Source: a virus. From it: a stretch of DNA of 64,000 bases. The stretch covers positions 1 to 64,000 of IMG/VR virus record IMGVR_UViG_3300049846_001393; one strand, written 5' to 3'. Both the position numbers and the translations under genes were made by a program. The first letter of the stretch is position 1; every line of letters begins with the position of its first letter. Positions 27,201-35,396 of the stretch are shown in pieces. The notes beneath the pieces are model-generated. The model saw only the letters and a program-made list of their open reading frames with translations, made no database searches and was not told the DNA's origin.

Positions 27201-30200
27201 TATTCGCATCCTCAGCAAATGCCTTAATCTTATCAAGGTTAGCATTCTGCTTATCAACACCAGACTGGATAAGAGAATAAGCGACCATAACACCAGTTAA
27301 AGCTAGTGTTGTAAAACCGCCAACAGCAGCAGAAGCTTTCTGTGCAGGAGTCTTCAATCCAGCCTTATTAAGCTTTTCAACATTTTGACTACGCTGATTA
27401 AATCCAGCACCTAAAGCAGATAGCCTCCCCTGACCAGCAGCACGGGCATCAATATATGCCTGTCTTCCTGTTCTACCAAAATTACCACCAAGCATACCTG
27501 GTGCTGTCATAGTGCCAGTTCTAGGGTTAATGCCATACTGTCCAGCACCAGAAGTTCCACTCATAAAATTGAATAAAGCAGCCATTTGGGCACGCTGGCT
27601 AGCATTAACTGTGCCCATAACAGCTTGACGCTGCAAAGCATTTGCTCGCATATTTGCAAACAAACCATTATTGCCTCTTAACCCACCAAGAGCGCCAGCA
27701 ATACCACCACCAGGACCAAATCTAGTTGCTGCCTTAAGAAGTTTGAATGCTGCAACTGCAGCAAGAATCTTTACAGGTAAACCATCAAAAGCACCAAGAA
27801 CTGGCGAGACAGCCTTAAAAATTAATCCAAATCCCTTAGCTATAATACCAAGAAGACCAGCAACTTCCTTAAGAAGATCTTCCAAGCCAGACTCAAGAAG
27901 TGTCAAGAACAGTTTTCTTACCTGCTCTCTCAAACGCTGGAAGGTATTGGTAAGAGTAGCCTGAACTTTCTTAAATCGCTCTTCAAGTTTACCAGCACCA
28001 TTTTCGGCAGCATCAGTAAGACCCTTCAAAGCCTGAGGGTTGGAAAGGGCAGGAAGAATTGCAGCAGCCTCACGACGACCACCAAGAAGATTAACAATGA
28101 AATCTTTAGATTCCTTGTTTAGACTATTAAACGCCTCTCCAATTCCAAAAAGAATTCCTCTAGTATCAGATTTATTAATAGCGGTAATAAATTCTGGAGT
28201 TCCAAGTTTATCATTAGTTATCGCAATATCCAAAAGAGCTTGACGACTCTGATAAATAGCAGGAATAATACGACCAAACTGCTCAGCAAGAGCAGCGCCA
28301 CCACGACCAGAACGCTGCTGAGCAAGAGCGGCAAGGGCTGCGAACTCTTCAAGAGAGAAACCTGCTTCTGTAGCAACAGGAGCAATATCGCCAATGAAAG
28401 AAATTGTCTCCTTAGCAAGTACACCAGACTTTTGCTCAAGAGCAATAGCAACGTCACCAATTTTTTTGAACGAAGCTTCGAAAGCAATAGATGCAGCAGT
28501 AAGACCATCGGTAATTTCTGCAAGAGGAAGACCTGTAGACTGAGCAATCTTTGCAGCAGATTCAATCTGGGCATTTACCAGATCAGTACCACCCATACCC
28601 TCAATAGGTCCAACGGTACTAAATGCTCCAATCAACTGAACTGTAAGAAGAGCAAGTTCATCTGCAGCAAGACCAGTCTCAAGCGAGATATCCATAATCT
28701 GCTTCTTGAACTGCTGGGTAACTACTGCGGCATCCTCACCAAAGGTTGCTTGGATCTGGCTTTCAATTTTTGCCAAGTTGAACTGAAGCTGCTCAGCTTC
28801 TTTGATTGAATCTTTGATTCCACCAAGAGCACCGTAAAGAAGCATTGAAGGAACGGCATAACGAACAGTTGAAAGCAAACCAGAGCCAAAGAAGCCGGCA
28901 GCGCCACCAAGACCACGAACCCTAGAAACAACATCTCCACGCTGACCGCCGCCGCGGCGACCCATTCCACCTGGGACTACCCCACCGCCACCGCCACCGC
29001 CACCAGTACCGCCAGTGCCACCAGTGCCGCCAGAAAGAAGAGTAAGCTTTCTACTCTCAAGAACCTGCAATTCAGTCTGCAAACGGCTAAGCTCTACCTG
29101 TGCCTGTGGATCAACAGAAGTATCAATCTTAATAACTTCTGCATTAATAGCCTTAACACGCGATTCAAGATCGGCAATTTGCTTAGCTCTAAGTGCAGGA
29201 TCTTTTTCCTTACCAATCTTACCAAGAAGAGTCTGCTCAGCAACAATCTGAGATCTATAATTCTTTAGCTTTGAAGAAGCTTTAACAGCATTTGGATTAC
29301 TAAGTTCAAAGTTTAACTGCTTTTGAGCTCTAGTAACTTTTTGTATAGCAAGATTGAGGGCATCATATTCAACTTTTTGCTGCTTGGTTAAATTATTGTA
29401 ACCACCAGCACCCTTAATAAGATTGTCTCTCTCTTTCTTAAGAGATCTCAGACTTTTTTCTGACTGACCCAGCGCCTGCCCACTTATAGTTGGATCGCTA
29501 ATAGAAAGAGAAGCAGCATCTTTAACATTAGAACCAATAAGTTTAGCTCTCTTAGTCAAATCTTTAATATCTTTAGAAGTATTATCTTTTGGAGTATCTA
29601 AAGCAGTAGAAAGATTCTGTGGAGCATTTTTACCAATCTTTTGTAGATCAGCAATCTTCTTTTCAAGAACAGCAGCTTCTTTACTAAGATTCTGAAGGAC
29701 GGCAGTAGCAGAAGCATCATTAATCGTAATGGTTACATCATCTTTAATATCAGTTTGTAACTCATCAAGCTGCTTTTTAATATTCTTAAGAGCATTTAAA
29801 GCATCCTTAGGATCAAGCTTTACAGCAGCCTGAACACCCTTCTGAACCTGAGCCAACTGTCGCTTACGTTCGGCAGCAATAGCAGCCTCATCACCTGGAA
29901 CCAAAACACCAGCAACAGCACCCCTAGCGGCAGTAAGACGTTCTTTCCTAGTAGAAACACGCGAAGGGTCAACGCCCTTTAATGCTGCCGCCTCAAGAGC
30001 AGCACGCCTTCTAGCAGCACGAGTCTGAGCAGCAACAACATCTGCCTCAGCAAGACGAGGGCCATAAAGAGCCTGAGCAGCAGCACCGGTAGCAGCCTGT
30101 CCTTCTGTCTTAAGAACTTGGCCCTCTGCGGCGCCAGCGACAAATGAAGGATTAGCATTCTGCAGCGCAGCAACCTGATTAGCAAGTCTCTGATTATATA

Positions 30201-32691
30201 AAGCAGCCTGAGCTCTTGCTTCAGCAATCTCTTGAACTAGTCCAAGATTTTCTCTTTCAAAACCAGCAGCAGCTTGAATAAGAGCATCAACATACTGTCT
30301 ATATGCCTCTGCAATACCAGAACTTTCAACAAGATCACTGGGATCTCCAGACTGAACGTTCCCTCCAATATCTTGCATATCAGCAGCTCTTTGAGCAGCA
30401 GCTTGAGCTGCAGCCTCATATGCGCTTACATTTTCTTCATCACCAAATGGATCATTGCCAGCAGCACCGCCACGGCCACCGCCACCGCCCCCGCCAGTAC
30501 CACCAATTCCGCCAGAAAGTTTTTTGGCTGTACTACCCTTGCTAGTTAATGAAGAAACAAGTCCACGTTCTGCTTTAGCAAACTCTGCATAAATACCTTT
30601 AAGTAGCTGAGTCTGCCTATCAAGAGCCTTAGACTTATCATTTAAAGCTTTAACAAGATTTTTTTCTGCACTAGAAATATTTGTTGCAGTAGAACCAGTG
30701 GCTTTAGCACCAGTAGCTTTAGCGCCGGTAGTTTTAGCTCCGGTAGGGCCAGTAGTTTTTGGACCAGTAGCGGCAGGACCAGTAGCTTTAGGTCCAGTAG
30801 CAGCAGCACCAGTAGTTTTAGCTCCGGTAGCAGCAGGACCAGTGGGACCAGTAGCTTTAGGTCCAGTAGCAGCAGGTGTCTGACCTTCAGCACCAGTAAT
30901 TTGTGCAACAGTTTCACGAAGAGCAGCCGCAAGGCTATCAAGCTCTTCGTTTAACTCATCAACACTTAAACCGCTTAACTCTTTTAATATTTCAGAAGTT
31001 ACATCGCCAGCCATAGTAGCTGGAGATCCCTTGCCAAGCGGTATACCTGTTCTTAGCGCTACTGATTCAGCAATTGTCTCATAAAGATCTTTAGTACCAT
31101 ACTGACTAGTTCCAGCAGCTAACTTTGATCTTTGTTTTGCAGCATCTTTATAAATAGGATTATCTCTTCCAAGATATTCCTGCAAAGTTTGAGCCTTAAG
31201 TCTACCCTTAGGTGTTAAACTGAACGGTCCTGTCTTTAAACCAGTAACCTTCATTGCTTCTGCATTTTGTCTCTGAATAAATTCTTTCAGAGACTTCATA
31301 TCACTAAGACCTGGATTTAGTTTCTTTACATCAGCAAGAGAAAGTGTTCCAGATTTTGTTCCGCTAGCAGCAACTCTTAAAGCTTCAGCATTTCTTGAAA
31401 GACCAATTACAGACTTAGCCTCTCTCCCACCAGTAATCCCATCTCCAAATATACCTGCACCACGCTCTACAAGCTTTCCTCTAACACGCGATCCAATACT
31501 TGGATCAACAGATCCCGCCCTAAAATCACCGATATGACCAAGCTCATGGAGCATTACCTGCATAGCGTCAGTTGGATTAAGGTCTTTTCTTAGGGCAACA
31601 CCCATATTTTTTGGACCAGCATAACCCGAAGCCTTACCAGGCTGGACATTATAGTCCAAAACTTTTCTTGAAGTCTTAGAAAATGTTTGGAGTTGTTCAG
31701 GCGCCAACGTTGGGAACTGCATCAAGGTCTTTTTCAAACCTCTATTAACTACTTTTGCAGTTCTAGGATCTTCAAATTCAGAAAGGAATTTAGGAGTTAA
31801 AAGCTTTTGAAACGTAGGCTCTAACTTTCTTCTAACCTTGCCTCTTTCAATTTGAGCCTGAAGTCGCTCATCTAAAGAAAGACCCTTAGCACGGGCAGTA
31901 GATCTAGTAACAGGTCTACCATATCTATCAAGTCTAGCGTTTTGCTTAGTTACACCACGATATGGCTCGGTATACTGTTTACCACCACCAATTTCAGCCT
32001 CTGCACTAACTAAATCTTCTGGGACAAAATCTTCAGTAGATCTCTTTGCCCTTGTTTTTCTTCTTGTAGTAGAAGGTGCAATATCTCTTGCAGCAGAAGC
32101 TCTACGCTCAGCAGCAGAAGGGGCGCGTGGAGTAGGTGCAGCCGTAGCCTCAGCCTGACGAACAAGAGTCTTGGCTGGAACAGTTTTAGCCTGCGCGGCC
32201 TTAGAACCAACTACAGCCTGAACTTCGCGATTATAAAGATCGCGAACAGCAGTACCAATTCTAGTCGGTTTAATCTTGCTTAACTGCCTATCAAAGTCAG
32301 CAAAAAAAGTATCAAAAGATTTAGTAAATTTTCTAACTACAGCAGTCTGCTGAGACTTAGGAAGAAGCTCAAATCCCTTAAAAGAAGACTTGAAAGAATC
32401 AACAGAAGCAGCTCTAATCTTGCTCAAAGAGGGAGTGTCAAGACCAAGTGCTTTAGCCTGCTGCATCTGCACCTGAGCATTAGCGGCAGCGATCCTGGCA
32501 GAACCAGTAGCAGCAGCGCTACGGTCAGCAGTATTAACTCTACTTAAATTTTGCTGAACAGGTGGAGCAGAGGCAACCTGCTTAGAAGAACCAGAGGCGA
32601 CACGCTTTGACTCAGCATCAAGCCTTCTGATGCTTTTCATAACCTCGCTATCATCCACACCAAGCTTGATATTAAAGTTAAAATCAGCCAT
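24202..32691 (-). CDS. Tape measure protein
   Basis: A 2,829-residue protein that sets tail length and is injected with DNA. It has long Ala/Gln/Lys/Glu coiled-coil regions. A collagen-like Thr/Gly/Ala stretch (ATGPKATGPTGP type) occupies ~600-667 and Gly-rich linkers lie near ~735 and ~1235. A typical tape-measure core (FNLAKIESQIQATFGED, SLETGLAADELALL, GFSLEEFAALAALAQQRSG) is followed by hydrophobic segments (FGLIFKAVSPVLGAF, TTLALTGVMVAYSLI). Residues ~380-386 read LHELGH, a HExxH zinc-protease signature. At about 1.5 angstrom per residue the tail would be roughly 0.4 micrometres (inference). Start ATG 32691 has GGTGGCAGG upstream. Confidence 0.93.
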   Translation of the reverse strand: MADFNFNIKLGVDDSEVMKSIRRLDAESKRVASGSSKQVASAPPVQQNLSRVNTADRSAAATGSARIAAANAQVQMQQAKALGLDTPSLSKIRAASVDSFKSSFKGFELLPKSQQTAVVRKFTKSFDTFFADFDRQLSKIKPTRIGTAVRDLYNREVQAVVGSKAAQAKTVPAKTLVRQAEATAAPTPRAPSAAERRASAARDIAPSTTRRKTRAKRSTEDFVPEDLVSAEAEIGGGKQYTEPYRGVTKQNARLDRYGRPVTRSTARAKGLSLDERLQAQIERGKVRRKLEPTFQKLLTPKFLSEFEDPRTAKVVNRGLKKTLMQFPTLAPEQLQTFSKTSRKVLDYNVQPGKASGYAGPKNMGVALRKDLNPTDAMQVMLHELGHIGDFRAGSVDPSIGSRVRGKLVERGAGIFGDGITGGREAKSVIGLSRNAEALRVAASGTKSGTLSLADVKKLNPGLSDMKSLKEFIQRQNAEAMKVTGLKTGPFSLTPKGRLKAQTLQEYLGRDNPIYKDAAKQRSKLAAGTSQYGTKDLYETIAESVALRTGIPLGKGSPATMAGDVTSEILKELSGLSVDELNEELDSLAAALRETVAQITGAEGQTPAATGPKATGPTGPAATGAKTTGAAATGPKATGPAATGPKTTGPTGAKTTGAKATGAKATGSTATNISSAEKNLVKALNDKSKALDRQTQLLKGIYAEFAKAERGLVSSLTSKGSTAKKLSGGIGGTGGGGGGGRGGAAGNDPFGDEENVSAYEAAAQAAAQRAADMQDIGGNVQSGDPSDLVESSGIAEAYRQYVDALIQAAAGFERENLGLVQEIAEARAQAALYNQRLANQVAALQNANPSFVAGAAEGQVLKTEGQAATGAAAQALYGPRLAEADVVAAQTRAARRRAALEAAALKGVDPSRVSTRKERLTAARGAVAGVLVPGDEAAIAAERKRQLAQVQKGVQAAVKLDPKDALNALKNIKKQLDELQTDIKDDVTITINDASATAVLQNLSKEAAVLEKKIADLQKIGKNAPQNLSTALDTPKDNTSKDIKDLTKRAKLIGSNVKDAASLSISDPTISGQALGQSEKSLRSLKKERDNLIKGAGGYNNLTKQQKVEYDALNLAIQKVTRAQKQLNFELSNPNAVKASSKLKNYRSQIVAEQTLLGKIGKEKDPALRAKQIADLESRVKAINAEVIKIDTSVDPQAQVELSRLQTELQVLESRKLTLLSGGTGGTGGTGGGGGGGGVVPGGMGRRGGGQRGDVVSRVRGLGGAAGFFGSGLLSTVRYAVPSMLLYGALGGIKDSIKEAEQLQFNLAKIESQIQATFGEDAAVVTQQFKKQIMDISLETGLAADELALLTVQLIGAFSTVGPIEGMGGTDLVNAQIESAAKIAQSTGLPLAEITDGLTAASIAFEASFKKIGDVAIALEQKSGVLAKETISFIGDIAPVATEAGFSLEEFAALAALAQQRSGRGGAALAEQFGRIIPAIYQSRQALLDIAITNDKLGTPEFITAINKSDTRGILFGIGEAFNSLNKESKDFIVNLLGGRREAAAILPALSNPQALKGLTDAAENGAGKLEERFKKVQATLTNTFQRLREQVRKLFLTLLESGLEDLLKEVAGLLGIIAKGFGLIFKAVSPVLGAFDGLPVKILAAVAAFKLLKAATRFGPGGGIAGALGGLRGNNGLFANMRANALQRQAVMGTVNASQRAQMAALFNFMSGTSGAGQYGINPRTGTMTAPGMLGGNFGRTGRQAYIDARAAGQGRLSALGAGFNQRSQNVEKLNKAGLKTPAQKASAAVGGFTTLALTGVMVAYSLIQSGVDKQNANLDKIKAFAEDANTSIADLEAKARDLREVNAGISIGARLSGFFTGARYESEAEYAQALAFAKSAFDENEQRILDILANQQSAVNFFLERISGLSGANALPNVIADEGITAGGIDINPAGNVGVGPAQQKAEEKSKQAADKARIKTGTNKGKFNVEAYIRNAYAGEGRLGDSRAFQFDQDLADAGDALRAAALERLTKISEALGFNLNNLDGDIASALGSANPTKALEEIVQDKDRKYTDAEQKQAKEVLDKIIELGENDPRVKALLEANGLLDDAAAASLKSLEQLQKDLDLGRISPESYLAGLNELRASILAKINDPKVTGNKKLLYEQLFNIDKTINGFVNEQAQKALTATLDIINLTSDPTTIAGIMQKAAAIQTAINSGLTGEDLRKAALELVQTQKEMAIAMIQNAATAEEAAEIAGRPIKIPIETRVAAIKGQLGTLVGNWSTFTKGWETAFGETADDFITFITTALSNGSLSIDQVKAMMEKRKKDLETQRALFMEMTGAKANDPTVQAYDQAISGANAIINSINTTGKLPGDTGNEVNDKKAQFSAYQQRAQAATNLNKAKANKDSVAKAMMDAQQAEKDYQKAVADGLDAQTLDELDAKRREAKQAVIDAAKAVADAVRGIAKAQAAANKDSVAQAVLDLDQANKDYAAAVAANDKEGAANAVAAQIAARAALRDNINNRAKTFAQLLKALGSQDSLDQAQYDVNIARMNMANAVGPEERMQAWMELIAAERAQREAFKRRREAMFDLAKAQTEDPVQDAQYDLTLAQQLLAEAKTNDERIAAQRQLIDAQRAMTNAMNDVRNSQFSLRQAELAAIGDDIGAAQVAAAAAREQLAQAINAGKGAAEINNLRAGVISAEKAARDAIFQGKLDEYKYLLDTDQITKTEYANYLEGLKSTLIPGTKQFRDLEVTIKNLKDDISGNLQANLPTSLMLPTLYEVRRLNQSGQFGNVSGGANGPSVGYQDNRNIQVQVVVNNGMSEGQVVDSLAKAMNVGTSGLESRRY

Positions 32692-32725
32692 CCTGCCACC
32701 TAAAAGCCCTAGTAATCTACTATAT

Positions 32726-32737
32726 CAATAACGACTA
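32726..32737 (-). promoter_or_regulatory. Late-promoter-like -10 motif before tape measure
   Basis: The minus-strand 12-mer TAGTCGTTATTG occurs here and, identically, at 44140-44151 before the scaffold gene. Here the upstream -35-like element is poor (AGATTT at the matching distance), so this copy may be a weak promoter or chance. It lies 35 bp ahead of the tape measure ATG. Confidence 0.35.
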
Positions 32738-32738
32738 A

Positions 32739-33083
32739 CTACTCCTTAAATCTAGCCGCATAAATATTCTCATCCCAAATAGGCTCAGAACTATCATCTG
32801 AGATAGACTGGTCATCGCCTCCATATTTCTTTCTACGTTCAGCATCAACCTTGAGGAAATGCTCTTCCAATTCCCAATCAAGATTCCACATCCAACGTGG
32901 AGGCATTTCATCGCTAGGAAGATTTTCCTGCCAAGCAAGAATTCTGATCGCATGATCAAGAGCAGCATGAAAATCGTGAGGAACTTCCTGAACAGACTTT
33001 ACACCTTCAGGGTATAAAGAAACGTCAGAAATAGATTTAGAAGAAGAAACTATCCTTAAAAAATAAGGGTCAGCTGCTAGTCT
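32739..33083 (-). CDS. Tail assembly chaperone, -1 frameshift extension
   Basis: A 114-codon frame that has no start codon of its own. It continues from the upstream chaperone gene after a -1 slip at the G GGA AAA heptamer (33083-33089). The extension begins R-L-A-A-D-P-Y-F and ends IYAARFKE before TAG (32739-32741). It contains a helix pair with W..ENLPSDEMPPRWMWN. The combined product would be 373 residues (259 + 114). This GpG/GpGT-style pair directly before the tape measure gene is the standard siphovirus arrangement and would coat the tape measure during tail assembly. Confidence 0.85.
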   Translation of the reverse strand, partial: RLAADPYFLRIVSSSKSISDVSLYPEGVKSVQEVPHDFHAALDHAIRILAWQENLPSDEMPPRWMWNLDWELEEHFLKVDAERRKKYGGDDQSISDDSSEPIWDENIYAARFKE

Positions 33084-33859
33084 TTTCCCTCAACGCCCTC
33101 AACAGTCATCTCGCGATAAACAGAAATAATCTCAGCCAAAATACGAGTATCAAGACACTTGACCTCATCAATTGACTCAAAATAGCGCTCATCATGATTC
33201 TCTGGAAGACGAGTGGCATAAAAAGCCTGATAGAAAGAAAACTCGTTCATCCAAGCGAAATCAGCTTCCATTTCAATAATCTTATTAATAACCTTAGTCT
33301 TAAGTTCATCTGTTTCAATAAGATCAAATTCTGAATAAACATCTTGCTTATCAACATCAAGAGCCTTATCTACCTCATCAGTATAACGCTTAAGCTCCTC
33401 ATAAATACGATTAGCCTCAGCATCATCATCAGTGGTAATCCAAGTATCTCTTACACCATCATTCCAAGCCTGCTGAAGAGAGTTTAGATAATCGTCCTTA
33501 GCCCACTCATCATCTGCGGCAATGCGCTGCTCAGCAGAAAGACGAAGTTCGTCAATACGGCTAGAAGCAAGGAAATCAATAAACTCTTCACGAGTATCAA
33601 GACCCATATCACCCAACTGATCCTCGTAAAGAACTTTCTCCTCTTCTGGAGCATGCTTCATTGAAAGCACTGCGGCTCTGGCCTTAGTACCAAAATCTGC
33701 TGCATCACGCTGCTCAATTGGGGAAATCTTCTGAAGATATACCTCAATCGGATCGCCATCACTATCATCATTAAGCTCAAGAGCCTTGCCGACCATATAG
33801 AGATCGCCAAGCCTACGACGCTTAGGGGCAACGACATTATCAGTCTTCTTATCGGACAT
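33077..33859 (-). CDS. Tail assembly chaperone (short, unshifted product)
   Basis: A 260-residue acidic, helical protein between the major tail and tape measure genes. Start ATG 33859 has AAGGAG five bases upstream; an upstream in-frame extension to 33901 lacks a site. The last codons are GAG GGA AAA GAC TAG, which provide the frameshift site. No catalytic motif; many Asp/Glu and Arg. Expected role: unshifted chaperone that, with the frameshifted form, recruits major tail protein to the tape measure. A candidate late promoter and a terminator lie in the gap upstream. Confidence 0.85.
   Translation of the reverse strand: MSDKKTDNVVAPKRRRLGDLYMVGKALELNDDSDGDPIEVYLQKISPIEQRDAADFGTKARAAVLSMKHAPEEEKVLYEDQLGDMGLDTREEFIDFLASSRIDELRLSAEQRIAADDEWAKDDYLNSLQQAWNDGVRDTWITTDDDAEANRIYEELKRYTDEVDKALDVDKQDVYSEFDLIETDELKTKVINKIIEMEADFAWMNEFSFYQAFYATRLPENHDERYFESIDEVKCLDTRILAEIISVYREMTVEGVEGKD
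33083..33089 (-). promoter_or_regulatory. Programmed -1 ribosomal frameshift site
   Basis: The minus-strand heptamer G GGA AAA, in the zero frame of the chaperone gene, has the canonical X XXY YYZ form. Slippage by one base places the ribosome in the 114-codon extension frame, which is open and protein-like. The zero-frame stop follows one codon later. No strong pseudoknot is obvious downstream. Confidence 0.85.
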
Positions 33860-33918
33860 GATACTCCTTAAATCCAAGAATTTGCACCAGTATAGATGCA
33901 CCTAAAAACCTGTTAACA

Positions 33919-33944
33919 TAACGGAAAAGAGGGCGGTATTTAAA
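33919..33944 (-). promoter_or_regulatory. Candidate late promoter before tail chaperone
   Basis: On the minus strand TTTAAA (33939-33944), 14 bases, then CCGTTA (33919-33924). The -35-like element lies in the loop of the terminator that ends the major tail gene, so transcription could stop and restart here. The CCGTTA element resembles the CCGATA core of FliA/WhiG-class -10 elements. The same arrangement is seen before the major tail and scaffold genes. Confidence 0.5.
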
Positions 33945-33950
33945 CCGCCC
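33931..33950 (-). terminator. Intrinsic terminator after major tail gene
   Basis: GGGCGGT and its complement (33931-33937 and 33944-33950) form a 7-bp stem with a 6-nt loop. It is followed on the minus strand by TCTTTTCC, a U-rich tract. It would end most transcripts of the major tail gene, matching the need for far more major tail protein than chaperone. Confidence 0.75.
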
Positions 33951-33974
33951 CCCAATCCAAGAAAGTGTTTACTA

Positions 33975-35267
33975 TCAGGCAGTACGAGCGCCGTTGTAAA
34001 CGTACATAAGACCAGCATCTGAAGTGAATGACAGGGTGGTCTCAAGCTTCTGCTGGATCTGACCGGAGTAACCGGGGACCTGGAAACGAGCATCTGGTAC
34101 GTAAATGGTCTTTACGCGGCTGCCGGTATCTGGGTGGTTGATACGAATCTCCAGAGGAACAGGAACAGCAGACTTAGGACCAACAACATTGGTTGAAGTA
34201 ACACCAGTGATCTGAGCAAGCTTGTCCCACATATCTGCAGGATCGAATGGACGAACACCAATCGAACCAGAAACCTCAGGAACATCATAGTCAGTAGCAA
34301 CATAGTGCTCGTTACCGAACTCCTGATCGTTGTCAAGAGTTACTGCCCATGAAACCTCAGCAGACTGAACTGAGTTGAAGCGGGTGAATACTGGAGTAGC
34401 ACCAGTGGTACCGATGTAAACATCAATATCCTTGGGGCGTACAGCAGCAGGCTTCACTGAAGCATTCTGGTGAACAGCGTTACCGTTAGGATTATTGCCA
34501 GACTGGGTGTATGAGCCAGTGGTGGTTGAGCTGTAGACGATACGAATTGTCTTGGTTGAACCGTCAAGAGCAGCAACACGGGCTGAACCAGTAGCAGTAA
34601 GGGTTACAGCGCTTGAAGTATTGGTGTAGTCATCACCGAAGAACAGACGACGGTAATCGCCAGTATCGGAAACAGCAACAATACAAAGAGCATAAAGATC
34701 GTCAGTACCCTCTTCGTAAAGAATGGCGGTATTGTCGAAGCTGTATGGGCCAACACCAGAGTAGGTCTCTTCCTGATAGTAAGGCTGACCTGGGGTGTAG
34801 TAGATTGAATCGCCACGAAGGGTGAATGACTGCGTAGCATTCTGGCCAATACCGTAACGGTAGGTTGCATTCTCAAGGGTAAGGTAAGGAATTGCTACAC
34901 CCTTGACAATATTATACTGGTTACGGCGTGACTTGAATGGTGAGATTACGTCGATTGGAACGTGATTCTGGAAATCGATCTCGTTGCTACCAACAACGCC
35001 AGAAAGCTGATTGCCAGCAGCAGCGGAACCGGGATTAGCGGCGCCAGCCTTGCCAAGCAGTAGAGCCTCAAACTCGCTGAAAACATCGAACGACTCAAGA
35101 TCGAATGAAAGATCGGGAATATCACGAACGGTAGCGACTGTCTGCCAGTTACCAAGCTCGTAAATCTTCTCCTCGGGGATGTTAAGGCTGCCGGGTCCAC
35201 CAGTCTGGATACGGTCAACCACAAATCCGTTTACATCAGTTAAAATAGCACCGGCCTTAATAGCCAT
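33975..35267 (-). CDS. Major tail protein
   Basis: A 430-residue tail-tube subunit candidate. It is beta-rich, Gly/Thr/Ser/Val-rich and low in Cys. It begins MAIKAGAILTDVNGFVVDRIQTGGPG, with an FDLESFDVFSEFEALLLG helix, and ends in SGQIQQKLETTLSFTSDAGLMYVYNG. A central Thr-rich insert (residues ~190-270) could be a surface-exposed extra domain. GGAGG precedes ATG 35267. It is flanked by a candidate late promoter upstream and a terminator downstream, so it looks like a separately expressed, abundant structural gene. The order major tail, frameshift chaperone, tape measure is canonical. Confidence 0.88.
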   Translation of the reverse strand: MAIKAGAILTDVNGFVVDRIQTGGPGSLNIPEEKIYELGNWQTVATVRDIPDLSFDLESFDVFSEFEALLLGKAGAANPGSAAAGNQLSGVVGSNEIDFQNHVPIDVISPFKSRRNQYNIVKGVAIPYLTLENATYRYGIGQNATQSFTLRGDSIYYTPGQPYYQEETYSGVGPYSFDNTAILYEEGTDDLYALCIVAVSDTGDYRRLFFGDDYTNTSSAVTLTATGSARVAALDGSTKTIRIVYSSTTTGSYTQSGNNPNGNAVHQNASVKPAAVRPKDIDVYIGTTGATPVFTRFNSVQSAEVSWAVTLDNDQEFGNEHYVATDYDVPEVSGSIGVRPFDPADMWDKLAQITGVTSTNVVGPKSAVPVPLEIRINHPDTGSRVKTIYVPDARFQVPGYSGQIQQKLETTLSFTSDAGLMYVYNGARTA

Positions 35268-35369
35268 GATAAACCTCCAATTAAAAGTTAACTGTATCCA
35301 AACCTAGAAACTTATCTAAGGTTCCTGCATAAAAAAAGATGCACAAAGTCCTGTGAATTCTTAACACTG

Positions 35370-35395
35370 TAACGGAAATTATTCAAACAATTAAA
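35370..35395 (-). promoter_or_regulatory. Candidate late promoter before major tail gene
   Basis: On the minus strand TTTAAT (35390-35395), 14 bases, then CCGTTA (35370-35375), the same geometry as before the chaperone and scaffold genes. The 129-bp gap between this gene and the next upstream one is otherwise non-coding. About 95 bases of leader would separate the start site from the ATG. Confidence 0.55.
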
Positions 35396-35396
35396 A

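Noticed and set aside
30642-30941. Leu-rich minus-strand frame inside the tape measure gene
   Set aside because: It is an out-of-frame shadow of the Thr-Gly-Pro/Ala repeat tract; the apparent transmembrane pattern is an artefact of the repeat.
32735-32968. Open frame after the tail chaperone read as a separate 77-residue protein
   Set aside because: It is hydrophobic nonsense in the wrong frame; the neighbouring frame is the well-formed -1 frameshift extension of the chaperone.
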